This document shows, one piece after another, positions 14,970-22,993 of a stretch of DNA of 32,312 nt. Each line of letters opens with the position of its first letter. The first letter of the stretch is position 1. Both the position numbers and the translations under genes were made by a program. The stretch is taken from the NCBI GenBank assembly GCA_016872715.1, contig VGZD01000040.1, forward strand, positions 1 to 32,312. Reading direction: 5' to 3'. The notes under the pieces are model-generated. The model ran no database searches, had not been told where the DNA came from, and saw nothing but the letters and a program-made list of their open reading frames with translations. The stretch comes from Planctomycetota bacterium (GTDB taxonomy: Bacteria > Planctomycetota > UBA1135 > GCA-002686595).

Positions 14970-16159
14970 CCAGCCGCGCCGCACTGCGCACGGCTCTGCA
15001 AGGCTGGCGCGACCGCGTTCGCGCCGAGCTGTTCGACAGCCTTATTCCGTTCTGGGAGCGCCACGGCATCGACCGCGAGCACGGCGGATTCCACGATCAC
15101 CTCGACCGCGACGGAGCGCGCTTCGACGACAAGAAGCACGTCGGGCTGCAGGCGCAGGCGCTGTGGTTCTGGTCGCGGCTGGTGTCCGAGGTCGAGCGTC
15201 GGCCGGCGTGGATTCAAGCCGCCGAGTCGGGTGTGCGCCTGCTCACCGGACCGGCTCGGCGCGCGGACGGCCGCCTGTTCTCCGTGCTCACGCGCGATGG
15301 CCGTGGGGCCGCGATCGCGTCGAGCCCACGCAACGACCTGTTCGGCGCCAACGCGCTGGCCGAGTGGGCGCGCGCGAGTGGCACCGCGGAGGACCTCGAA
15401 GTGGCTCGCAGGGCGCTCGAAACGGCGCTCTCGATCGCGCGCGCTTCGCAGGCCGTCGACAACGAGCGCTTGCCCGGCGCGATTGCGACGAGCTCGCTCG
15501 ACACCCTGACGCTGGCCTTCGACGCACTCGATTCGTACGAGCTCGCGTCGCCGGGCTACGTCGCCGATCACGAACGCTTCTGGCGCGCGCGCCTCGCGCT
15601 CCACATGCGCCCGGAGTTCGACCTCGTGCTCGAGAACGTGGCCGTCGACGGCAGCGTGATTTCGGGACCCGAGGGCCGTCTTGTGTGCCCCGGTCGCTGG
15701 CTCGTCGCCGCACGCCAAATGTTCGAACGCGCGGCCGCCCGCGGCGATCAGCGCGGTGTCGACGTCGCGCTCTCGGCGATGGAGAGCGCGCTGGACTTTG
15801 GCTGGGACAGCGACGACGGCGGCCTATATCTGTATCTCGATCGCGACGGCTTCTCGCTCGTGCAGATCGAGTGGAGCCGCAAGCTCGCGTGGGTCCACAG
15901 CGCCGCGCTGCTCGCGACGCTCTCCGCCTACGCCGCCACGCAGTCCCCGCGCTGGCTCGAGCGCTTCGAGCAAGTGGCCGACTACACCTTCGCGCACTTC
16001 CCCGACCCGAGCCACGGCGACTGGTTCGCGTCGCTCGACCGCCGCAATCGCGTGGTGCAGCGCTTCAAGTCCGGCCCGCGCAAGGGCGGCTTCTCGACGG
16101 CGCGCACGCTCCTGCGCTGTGACCAGCTCCTGCGCGATCTCGTCGAGCGTCTGAAGTGA
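14966..16159 (+). CDS. AGE-family (alpha/alpha)6-barrel protein, atypical active site
   Basis: The 397-aa protein has the N-acylglucosamine 2-epimerase/cellobiose 2-epimerase family layout: LIPFWERHGID then GGFHDHLDRDG (residues 40-50), LDYGWDSDDGGLYLY-like core (GWDSDDGGLYLY, 279-290), W-V-H (309-311) and FPDPSHGDWFASLDR (345-359). Residues I expect in active members look replaced: LQAQA (61-65) where LQGRQ is usual, CPGRW (241-245) where a P-G-H is usual, and GFSTAR (375-380) where FHVPR is usual. It may act on another sugar or be non-catalytic; alignments here are from memory. The GTG start overlaps nagB, so it works in the same amino-sugar context. It converges with the NamZ-type gene 13 nt away. 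Confidence 0.82.
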   Translation: MTSRAALRTALQGWRDRVRAELFDSLIPFWERHGIDREHGGFHDHLDRDGARFDDKKHVGLQAQALWFWSRLVSEVERRPAWIQAAESGVRLLTGPARRADGRLFSVLTRDGRGAAIASSPRNDLFGANALAEWARASGTAEDLEVARRALETALSIARASQAVDNERLPGAIATSSLDTLTLAFDALDSYELASPGYVADHERFWRARLALHMRPEFDLVLENVAVDGSVISGPEGRLVCPGRWLVAARQMFERAAARGDQRGVDVALSAMESALDFGWDSDDGGLYLYLDRDGFSLVQIEWSRKLAWVHSAALLATLSAYAATQSPRWLERFEQVADYTFAHFPDPSHGDWFASLDRRNRVVQRFKSGPRKGGFSTARTLLRCDQLLRDLVERLK

Positions 16160-16172
16160 GCGCGCGCGCCGC

Positions 16173-17477
16173 TCAGTAGAGCAGCACCCGCGCACGCGCC
16201 GTGGCGAAGCTCGCCAGCGCCTCGGCCCACGTCGCTTCGATCTCGGCCACCGTCGCGCCCTCGCGCAGCTGCTCGAGCAACGCCGTCGAGCCCCAGTGCT
16301 TGCCGACCGTCGTCTCGTCCGCGAGCTCGAACTTGTCGGGGTACAGCTGGCGCAGCGTGACGAGGATGGCGAGCGCCGTGCGCAGCGGCAGGAAATCGCG
16401 CGGAGAATCGACCACCAGACGCACGCCGCGCAGGTGCTTGTCCTTGTGACCGCCGTAGAACGGCTTGCAGGACAGCGCCTGAAACCGCACGCCGGGGAGT
16501 GCGTGGAGGGCGAGCTCGCGCGCGAGCGTGTGGCCGTCGATCCACTCCGCGGCGATCAACTCGAAGGGCATCGTCGTGCCCACTCCGTTGCTCAGGTTCT
16601 TGCACGCGCTGTCGACCATGCCGGTCGTCGTGTACAGCAGGGCGGCGCTGAAGCTCGGGATGTGCGGCGAGGTCGTCGTCCAGACCAGCCCGGTGTCCTT
16701 CCACGTCATGGCGCGCGTCCAGCCGCGCATCGGCACGACCTCGAGTTCGCAGCCGAGCTCGAGCGCTGCGTTGTAGAAGCGCGCGACCTCGCCGACCGTC
16801 ATGCCGTGCGTCACGGGCAGCGGCCCCCAGCCGATGAAGCTCGCAAAGCGCTGTTCGACCATGGCGCCTTCGAAGTGCAGGCCGCCGATCGGATTGGGAC
16901 GATCGAGCACGATGAGCGGCTTGTTCGCCGCCGCGCAGGCCTTCATCACTTCGCCGAGCGTCGACACGTAGGTGTACGTGCGCGAGCCGATGTCCTGAAT
17001 GTCGAACAGCAGGGCGTCGAGCGTCGCGAGCGATTCCGCGGTCGGTGCCTTGCGCGAGCCGTACAGGCTCTGCACCGGCAATCCGCTCACCGCATCGCGC
17101 TCGTCGAGAATCGAGTCTCCGGCCGCCGTGTCGCCGCGAATGCCGTGCTCGGGTCCGTAGAGCTGAACCAACGTGAGGCGCTCGTCCGCGGCGAGTCGAT
17201 CGGCGCTCGGCACCAGCTCGCCATCGACGCCGGAGGGGTTCGTCACCAGCCCGAGCCGTCGGCCCGCAAGCCGCTGTGCCCACGGGCTGTGCGGCGCGAG
17301 CAGCACGTCGATTCCCAACGCCACGCGCCGCGCCGCGCTCGCCTCCCCAGTCTCCGGCCCCTTCGCCACTGGCTCTCGCGCCATCGGCACGAGCGAGGGA
17401 GCCACGGGGCTCGCCGGTTCACGCCAGCAGCCGCCGAGGAGCGCGAGCGAGGGAGCGAGCGCGAGGACGAGCTTCAT
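16173..17477 (-). CDS. namZ: NamZ-type exo-beta-N-acetylmuramidase lipoprotein (DUF1343, GH171)
   Basis: DUF1343 proteins characterised as NamZ release MurNAc from the non-reducing end of peptidoglycan fragments. The 434-aa product has LYGPEHGIRG (107-115), SGLPVQSLYG (131-140), FDIQDIGSRTYTY (158-170) and VLDRPNPIGG (190-199), all strong family motifs. The ATG at 17477 gives a lipoprotein signal with LLGGC and lipidation at Cys17, so it is placed in the periplasm on a membrane; an upstream in-frame ATG would destroy that signal. A proline/alanine-rich linker (about 20-50) follows. It converges with nagB and the AGE-like gene, which suggests a peptidoglycan-recycling locus. It is the last minus-strand gene after two membrane proteins, 121 nt downstream of them. 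Confidence 0.88.
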   Translation of the reverse strand: MKLVLALAPSLALLGGCWREPASPVAPSLVPMAREPVAKGPETGEASAARRVALGIDVLLAPHSPWAQRLAGRRLGLVTNPSGVDGELVPSADRLAADERLTLVQLYGPEHGIRGDTAAGDSILDERDAVSGLPVQSLYGSRKAPTAESLATLDALLFDIQDIGSRTYTYVSTLGEVMKACAAANKPLIVLDRPNPIGGLHFEGAMVEQRFASFIGWGPLPVTHGMTVGEVARFYNAALELGCELEVVPMRGWTRAMTWKDTGLVWTTTSPHIPSFSAALLYTTTGMVDSACKNLSNGVGTTMPFELIAAEWIDGHTLARELALHALPGVRFQALSCKPFYGGHKDKHLRGVRLVVDSPRDFLPLRTALAILVTLRQLYPDKFELADETTVGKHWGSTALLEQLREGATVAEIEATWAEALASFATARARVLLY

Positions 17478-17598
17478 GCACAGAGCTTGTAGCGGCCGCG
17501 CCACGCGCGGAGAAGCACTCTCGCCCATGCGCGTCGCGGAGGACGGCCGGGGCGCGGCGAGCCAGCGCGACGCTCGCGCCCACAACCACGCCGCGCGG

Positions 17599-19491
17599 TC
17601 AGCGCTGTTTCTCGGCCGGCGAAGGGCTCGCGGGCTCGGCGAGCCGGTAGAGGCGGTAGGCGCGGCCTCCGACCTCGCGGGGAGGCTCGTAGACGAGCTC
17701 GAGCGCGCCCACGCGACGATATTCGGCGGGGACTTCGCTCATCAGGCCGAGGATCGCGCGTCCCCGCAGGTGGGGGAGTTCGGCGGGCAGGATGCCGCCG
17801 AGGTCCGTGGCGTTGCCGCCGAGGAAGGCGCGATTCACCAGCAGCCAGCGGCAGCGATTCGCGCGCAGGTAGTTCGCGAGCTCGTCGGGACTGCCCTCGT
17901 ACAGCGCCGTGCAAAATGCGCGGATGCGCTCGCGACTGCGGCGCGTTTCGTACTTGGGCTGGTTCAGGATCGGGCGGCCCGTGAAGGCGAGCACGGCCGC
18001 CGAGGTCGAGTAGTCCGCCGCGACTGCTTCGAGCGCGGGCACGTTCGCCTCGACGAAGCGCAGCACGTGCGCATTCTCCGCGGCGCGCGGCGGCAACTGG
18101 TACCACGCGATCGGGTAGTTCGAGGGCCAGTAGACCTGATGCGCGCCGTGGGCGAGCACGGCCACGCCGCCGAGCAGCGCAGCGACGCGCGCCGAGCGGA
18201 GCTCGGCGAGCACGCTGGCGGCGAGGACCGCCGAGGCGAGGCCGAACAGCGGCGCGGTGCGCTCGACGAGCCAGCTCGCGCACGCGCATCCGAGCGCGAA
18301 CAGCACGGACACGGCGAGACTCGAGCGGCCCGCACCGTTGCGCCACGTCGACCACGCCAACGCGAGGGCGCCGCCGAGCGCGAGGAAGCCCGCGAACGCG
18401 CCTTGCAGGAGCGTGCCGAGCTCCGCTGTTCGGAACGGTCCCTGCCACAGAAGCCGTACGTCGAAGTCGAGTGCGCGCGGATCGGCGGGTGGCGTGCCCG
18501 CGTGCGCGAGCTTCGCGAACAGCAGCCCGAACACGTGGCTGTAGTCGTCGAGACCGCCGCCGAACACGGTGGCCGCGAGCTTCGAGGCCGCGATGAGCGC
18601 CACCAGCGCGCCGAGTGCGTGCAGCGCGACGTGCAGGCGAGTTCGGCGCGTGTCGCGCGCGATCCAACCGGCCCACACCAGCGCCCACGCCACGAGCATC
18701 GGCAGCGAGAGCGCAAACTGCTTCGCGCGCAGCACCGGAATCAGGAGCGAGAGGGCGCTCGCGGCGAGCGGCACCAGCCAGGCACGCCGCGCCGCGAACG
18801 GGTTCTCGCCGCTGCGCAAGAACCACGCGCAGAGCGCGAAGCTCTCGATCGTGAGCACGAACATCGAGGCGTGCCAGAACGCTGCCGCCGCGACGAGTGA
18901 GAGCGCCGCGAGCACGAAATCGAGCGTCGCGCGCGTGCGTGCGGCGCGCAGCGCCAGCCACAGGTGCGCCGCGATCCACGGAAACGCGAAGTCCTCGCGA
19001 ATCAGCACGAAGCCGAGCGTGCGGAAGTCGCCGAGCATGGTCGCCCACAGCAAGGCCGCGGCGGCGGCCCACTCGACGCGACGCGAGAGCTCCCACGCCG
19101 CGCCGAACACGCCGATCACGACGAGCGACGCCCACAGGCCCATGACCCACACGGCAAAGCGGTGCAGCGGCAGCGGCCTGCCGAGTGCGTTCCAGCTCCA
19201 CGCGACCACGAACTCCTGCCCGAGCGTCTCGATGGCGGCGAGGTCGGTCGTCTCCGGCCACTCGACCCTCGGATCGGCGCGCAGGTCGGATGGTGCGAGC
19301 CCCTCGGCATTCGCGATGCGCTCGGTGACGTAGTACAGGAAGGCCGGATCGGTGCGCAGCAGCGCCGCCGCGCCACCCGAGGACAGGCCGGGATCGCGCA
19401 GCGCAAAGTGGATGCGCACGAAGCTCGACCACGCGAAGGCGAGCAGCAGAGCGAGCGCTCCGACGATCCACAGGCGCCGCGGCGCGCTCAC
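17599..19491 (-). CDS. GT-C-like multi-spanning membrane protein, possibly STT3-like
   Basis: This 630-aa protein has about a dozen hydrophobic helices followed by a soluble C-terminal domain (from about residue 490). The first extracytoplasmic loop holds acidic residues around RTDPAFLYYVTERIANAEG, and the soluble domain has VAADYSTSAAVLAFTGRP then NQPKYET, resembling GT-C enzymes (STT3/PMT type) that move sugars from polyprenyl carriers. No firm family assignment is possible by eye. The start is GTG at 19491, which overlaps the stop of the upstream gene by 4 nt and directly precedes the first membrane helix; a longer in-frame start would add a charged tail. It forms an operon with the next membrane protein and probably acts on surface glycans. 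Confidence 0.75.
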   Translation of the reverse strand: MSAPRRLWIVGALALLLAFAWSSFVRIHFALRDPGLSSGGAAALLRTDPAFLYYVTERIANAEGLAPSDLRADPRVEWPETTDLAAIETLGQEFVVAWSWNALGRPLPLHRFAVWVMGLWASLVVIGVFGAAWELSRRVEWAAAAALLWATMLGDFRTLGFVLIREDFAFPWIAAHLWLALRAARTRATLDFVLAALSLVAAAAFWHASMFVLTIESFALCAWFLRSGENPFAARRAWLVPLAASALSLLIPVLRAKQFALSLPMLVAWALVWAGWIARDTRRTRLHVALHALGALVALIAASKLAATVFGGGLDDYSHVFGLLFAKLAHAGTPPADPRALDFDVRLLWQGPFRTAELGTLLQGAFAGFLALGGALALAWSTWRNGAGRSSLAVSVLFALGCACASWLVERTAPLFGLASAVLAASVLAELRSARVAALLGGVAVLAHGAHQVYWPSNYPIAWYQLPPRAAENAHVLRFVEANVPALEAVAADYSTSAAVLAFTGRPILNQPKYETRRSRERIRAFCTALYEGSPDELANYLRANRCRWLLVNRAFLGGNATDLGGILPAELPHLRGRAILGLMSEVPAEYRRVGALELVYEPPREVGGRAYRLYRLAEPASPSPAEKQR

Positions 19492-21233
19492 TTGCGCGGT
19501 TCCAGCAGCGCGATCGCGTGCCGCGTCCCCGGCTCGAACGGCCGTTCCTTCGGATCGAAACTCCACAGCTTCACGGGACGATAGCGCTCGCGAACCCACG
19601 CGTAGAGATGCGTCCCGTAGTGCGTGCCAAAGAACGGCACTCCGTACTCCGCGGTACTGCGGTGGATGAGCACGACGGCGTCCGGCGGCGAGGCCTTCAG
19701 CGCATCGAGCATCGCCTCCTCTCCGAACATCGCGACTTCCGGCGGCATGTAGTTGAAATACGCCGTCGGAGCGCGGCGCCGCGCACCGTAGTTGACCAAC
19801 GCGCCCTCGGGCAGGACGAGCAACGAGCCGCTCTCGGGGCAGCGCTCGGCGGCGAGATCGATCGCCTCCTGCAGAAAGGTGGCGCCCGGGTGCGTGAGCA
19901 TCCGATCGCCGCCGCGCAGCAATTCGACCGTGCTAGTGCGCCGCGCCACGGCCATCGGGAACAGGTGGCCGAGGACGAGCGCTGCGACGAGCGGCAAGGT
20001 CGCGGCGCGCAGCGCGTTGCGAGCCTGCGGGAAGCGGCCGGGGAGCCAGCCCACGAGCGCGACGACGAGCGCGACGAGTCCCGGCGCCGCGAGCGCGAAG
20101 CCGTAGAACTCGACGCGCGCGTTGAGGGCCATGCGCAGGAGCAGCAGCAGCGAGAATCCGCTCCAGACCGTGCGCAGCGCGGACTCTGGCGAGCTCGCGC
20201 GCGAGCGCCACGTCGCGCCGAGGGCGCCGAGCGCGAAGAACGAGAGCGGATAGAGCGCGTCATTCCAGCTCAGCGCGGCGAACAGCGCCACGACGATCGC
20301 GAGCGAGACGCCAGAGGCGAGCACGGCGCCCTTGCGCAGCGCCAGCCAGCTCACGAGGACGACCAGCGTGCAGCCGCCGAGGCTCCACAGCGCGATGCGG
20401 CCGAGATGAAAGCCCAGCGGCTCGATGCCCATCGAGTAGCGGTAGAGCGGGAAGTCCGATGTGCGCGCGTCGAACGCATGGGTCCACGCGCCGAGCACGC
20501 CCTCGAGTGCGCCGCGCGCGGGAAGCTCGGTGCACAGCAGTCCCCACGCGAGCGCGACGGGCGCGAGCGCCGCGACGAGCGCACAGGCGGAGTGCTCGAG
20601 GCGTTCGCGCGTGCTGGTCCGCGACGAAGCGAGCCCCAACAGCAACGCGCCGCCGAGCGCGACGGTGAATTCCAGCTTGGTGAGGAAGACGAGCCCGTAG
20701 AACAGGCCGAGCAGCGCGGCTCGCGCGCGCGAGGGCGCTTCGATCCAGCGCACGAGCGTCGCGAGCGCCGCGAGCGAGAGCAGGAAGCCCAGCGGCATCT
20801 CCTGCGAGTAGGGCCAGATGAAGTTGTAGTTGCCGCCGCCCTTGTGCAGGCCGAACGCGCACAGGATCGTGAATGCGACGCACGCGCACGTCGCGGCGAA
20901 GGCGTCCGACATGCGGCGCGCGAGCCGCCATAGGAGAGTGAGGGTCGCGCCGAGCAGCAGGAAATTCAGCGCCGCGATCGTCGTCAGGCTCGCGCCGCAC
21001 GCGCTCATCGCGGCGCCGTGCAAGTAGGGGGCGAGCGGGCCCGTGAAGTAGGCGAGGTCGCGGTAGAGAACGTCGCCCTGCGAGATGCGCCACGCGACGT
21101 AGGCCTCGCCGCCGAAGTCCACGATCGGCTCGGCCCACGCTCGCCATGTCCACGCCGCCATGGCGAGCGCCACGAGCACGACCACGAGCGGCCCGAGCCA
21201 AGCGCGTTCCGACGCAGAGGTGCCCGACTTCAT
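19488..21233 (-). CDS. GT-C (GT39/PMT-like) membrane glycosyltransferase candidate
   Basis: The 581-aa product begins with a membrane helix and then VDFGGEAYVAWRISQGDVLYRDLAYFTGPLAPYL (given here as VDFGGEAYVAWRI and YFTGPLAPYL), a pattern typical of GT39/PMT-like proteins in which an acidic residue of the first loop is catalytic. About ten further helices follow, with a soluble C-terminal part containing LLVLPEGALVNYGARRR and DAVVLIHRST, a common tail in these proteins. It would use a polyprenyl-phosphate sugar at the outer face of the inner membrane. The ATG at 21233 removes a long upstream shadow extension. It overlaps the following membrane gene (GTGA) and is divergent from the lipoprotein methyltransferase. 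Confidence 0.78.
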   Translation of the reverse strand: MKSGTSASERAWLGPLVVVLVALAMAAWTWRAWAEPIVDFGGEAYVAWRISQGDVLYRDLAYFTGPLAPYLHGAAMSACGASLTTIAALNFLLLGATLTLLWRLARRMSDAFAATCACVAFTILCAFGLHKGGGNYNFIWPYSQEMPLGFLLSLAALATLVRWIEAPSRARAALLGLFYGLVFLTKLEFTVALGGALLLGLASSRTSTRERLEHSACALVAALAPVALAWGLLCTELPARGALEGVLGAWTHAFDARTSDFPLYRYSMGIEPLGFHLGRIALWSLGGCTLVVLVSWLALRKGAVLASGVSLAIVVALFAALSWNDALYPLSFFALGALGATWRSRASSPESALRTVWSGFSLLLLLRMALNARVEFYGFALAAPGLVALVVALVGWLPGRFPQARNALRAATLPLVAALVLGHLFPMAVARRTSTVELLRGGDRMLTHPGATFLQEAIDLAAERCPESGSLLVLPEGALVNYGARRRAPTAYFNYMPPEVAMFGEEAMLDALKASPPDAVVLIHRSTAEYGVPFFGTHYGTHLYAWVRERYRPVKLWSFDPKERPFEPGTRHAIALLEPRK

Positions 21234-21352
21234 CGAGGCACGAGAGCGTAGCTTCGCCGGACCCCGTGCGCGCGACTCAGACCACGTGCTCGGCGCACGC
21301 GCGCCCCAGCGACGATCGAGTGCGCTCGGAGGAGCGGGCGCAGGGCACGAGG

Positions 21353-21367
21353 CGTGCACGTTGCACG
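21353..21367. promoter_or_regulatory. Short palindrome, operator candidate
   Basis: cgtgca and tgcacg form a perfect 6-bp inverted repeat with a 3-base spacer, 31 bases upstream of the methyltransferase start and inside the divergent gap between 21233 and 21399. It could be an operator, but a 6-bp repeat is expected by chance now and then in DNA of this composition. Confidence 0.25.
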
Positions 21368-21398
21368 GATCGACCGCACAGCGCAGGATGCGACCCCC

Positions 21399-22103
21399 AT
21401 GAAACTGCCGCTCCCGCTTCTCTTTGTCGCGCTGCTCGCCCTCGCAGCCTGCAAGTCGTCGCCCCCGCCCGCCGCGCTCGAAAGCGTCAAGCCGGGCATC
21501 AACAAGGACTTCCTCGATCCGGCGCTCGATCCGCAAAAATTCGTCGAGCGCTTCGAGACGGAGAGTCGCGAGATCTTCACCGAGCGCGCGGCCATCGCAG
21601 CGCTGGTGGGGCTCAAGCCCGGTCAGCGCGTGGCGGACATTGGCGCAGGCACGGGACTGTTCACTCTGCCCTTCGCACAAGCCGTCGGCGAGCGGGGTCG
21701 CGTGTACGCGGTCGACATCGCGCCCGCCTTCGTCGAGCGCATCGAAGGGCTCGCGGCCGAGCACGGCCTGCGCAACGTCGAGGGCGTCGTGTGCGCGGAG
21801 GACGACGCGCGCCTGCCGAAGGGCTCGATCGACGTCGCGTTCGTGTGCGACACCTACCACCACTTCGAATATCCCACTCCGACGCTCGCGTCGATCCACC
21901 GCGCCCTGCGCCAGAGCGGCGAGCTCGTGGTGATCGACTTTCACCGCATCGAAGGCGTCTCGCGCGAGTGGTGCATGAGCCACGTGCGCGCCGGGCAAGA
22001 CGTGTTCGTGGCCGAGATCACGGCCGCGGGCTTCGAGCAGGTTGCGCAGGAACAGCTGCCGGGCCTGAAGGAAAACTACATCGTGCGCTTCCGCAAGCGC
22101 TGA
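21399..22103 (+). CDS. Class I SAM methyltransferase-domain lipoprotein
   Basis: The 234-aa product has a lipoprotein signal (MKLPLPLLFVALLALAAC, lipidation at Cys18) followed by a methyltransferase fold: VADIGAGTG (78-86, SAM motif I), VYAVDIAP (102-109), a DVAFVCDTYHHFEYP segment (motif IV region) and RQSGELVVIDFHR. The core resembles UbiE/Methyltransf_11-type enzymes. A SAM-dependent domain outside the cytoplasm is puzzling because SAM is cytosolic. Similar signal-bearing methyltransferases are known as predicted proteins, so this is not an assembly error in itself. The alternative is that the hydrophobic start is only an anchor. An in-frame GTG at 21354 would add 15 residues before the signal. 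It converges with the DUF2325-like gene. Confidence 0.85.
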   Translation: MKLPLPLLFVALLALAACKSSPPPAALESVKPGINKDFLDPALDPQKFVERFETESREIFTERAAIAALVGLKPGQRVADIGAGTGLFTLPFAQAVGERGRVYAVDIAPAFVERIEGLAAEHGLRNVEGVVCAEDDARLPKGSIDVAFVCDTYHHFEYPTPTLASIHRALRQSGELVVIDFHRIEGVSREWCMSHVRAGQDVFVAEITAAGFEQVAQEQLPGLKENYIVRFRKR

Positions 22104-22112
22104 GCGCGGCAC

Positions 22113-22739
22113 TCACTCGCCGCCGAGCCGCTTGCTCGCCTGTTCGACGATCGCGCGCGCGATCTGCGCGACGTTGTAGCCCGCTTCGACGCGCACGAGC
22201 GGCTTGGAGTGTCGCTCGCACAGCTCGCTCGTCTTGCCGAAGGCGTGGCGGCTCCAGCGGATCAGGAGCACGACCGCGACGACGTCGGGGCGCGCGATCA
22301 GGGGCTCGAACGCTTCGACGTCCGGTGCATCTTCCTTGGTCGGCGGCCAGATGGCTTGGGAGAGTTCGAGCGTCTCCTGAAGCCTGCGCTCGTGTTCTCG
22401 GCGTCGATCTCCGCCGAGCACGAGCAGCGCGCGTCCGCGCACGAGCGCCGCGGCGCGCTCTTCCATCGACGGCTCCGCGCGAGCCGTCGACGCGGGCCGT
22501 CGCGTGGCGTCGCCGAGCTCTTTCACGATCCGACCGTAGTCGCTCGGCAGCCGCCGTGAGCGCAGCGCGCTCGCGTCGACCTTGAGCAGCCGTGCGACTT
22601 CGCGCGTGCCCGCGTCGGGAGCTTGCGGCAGGAGTGCCTCGAGCGCCGCGACGATCTTGTCCCAGTCGTCCTCGCCCGCGCTGCCGGCGATGGCGCGGTC
22701 GAGGTGGAACTTGAGGCGATTGAGGAGCTTGCGGTCCAT
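22113..22739 (-). CDS. DUF2325-like domain protein
   Basis: The 208-aa soluble protein has a helical N-terminal half (MDRKLLNRLKFHLDRAIAGS) and a C-terminal Rossmann-like half: ALLVLGGDRRREHERRLQ, RPDVVAVVLLIRWSRHA, CERHSKPLVRVEAG and IARAIVEQ. This order (GG strand, central hydrophobic strand with S/H, then K-P-hydrophobic strand) resembles DUF2325 (PF10087), whose function is unknown; the call is tentative. The ATG at 22739 is preferred; an in-frame GTG at 22823 would reach into the 20-bp tandem repeat. It is divergent from the 524-aa unknown gene. Confidence 0.68.
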   Translation of the reverse strand: MDRKLLNRLKFHLDRAIAGSAGEDDWDKIVAALEALLPQAPDAGTREVARLLKVDASALRSRRLPSDYGRIVKELGDATRRPASTARAEPSMEERAAALVRGRALLVLGGDRRREHERRLQETLELSQAIWPPTKEDAPDVEAFEPLIARPDVVAVVLLIRWSRHAFGKTSELCERHSKPLVRVEAGYNVAQIARAIVEQASKRLGGE

Positions 22740-22804
22740 GGGCGAGGCATCGCGAGCGTATCCGGTGACGAAGCGCGCCGCATCAGTCTGGAGGTCGCCC
22801 CGCC

Positions 22805-22896
22805 CCGCTGTGCGCCGCGTCACTCCGCTGTGGGCCGCGTCACTCCGCTGTGCGCCGCGTCACTCCGCGGTGTGCCTCGTAGCTCCGTGGTGGCGG
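22805..22896. repeat. 20-bp tandem repeat, about 4.5 copies
   Basis: Units of exactly 20 bp begin at 22805, 22825, 22845 and 22865, with a partial unit at 22885. Units 1 and 3 are identical, unit 2 differs at one base, and units 4 and 5 are more diverged. The consensus is ccgctgtgcgccgcgtcact. The period is not a multiple of three and equals about two helical turns, so it is not a protein repeat. It lies between divergent genes and could be a set of regulator sites on one face of the helix, or slippage. Confidence 0.8.
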
Positions 22897-22993
22897 TTGG
22901 CATCGCGCAGCCCGCGCTCGCGCGTCGGGCTAGGCGGATCGACGAAACGCGCAAGTTCCTCGTGCGGCGGCGCTCGCCTACACTTGCCACGCC

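Noticed and set aside
22805..22896. 20-bp repeats as a CRISPR array
   Set aside because: Units are directly adjacent with no spacers and no cas gene is present.
22897..22912. TTGGCAT in the gap before the 524-aa gene as a sigma-54 promoter
   Set aside because: GG at 22899-22900 is followed after 10 bases by CC, so the -12 element is missing.
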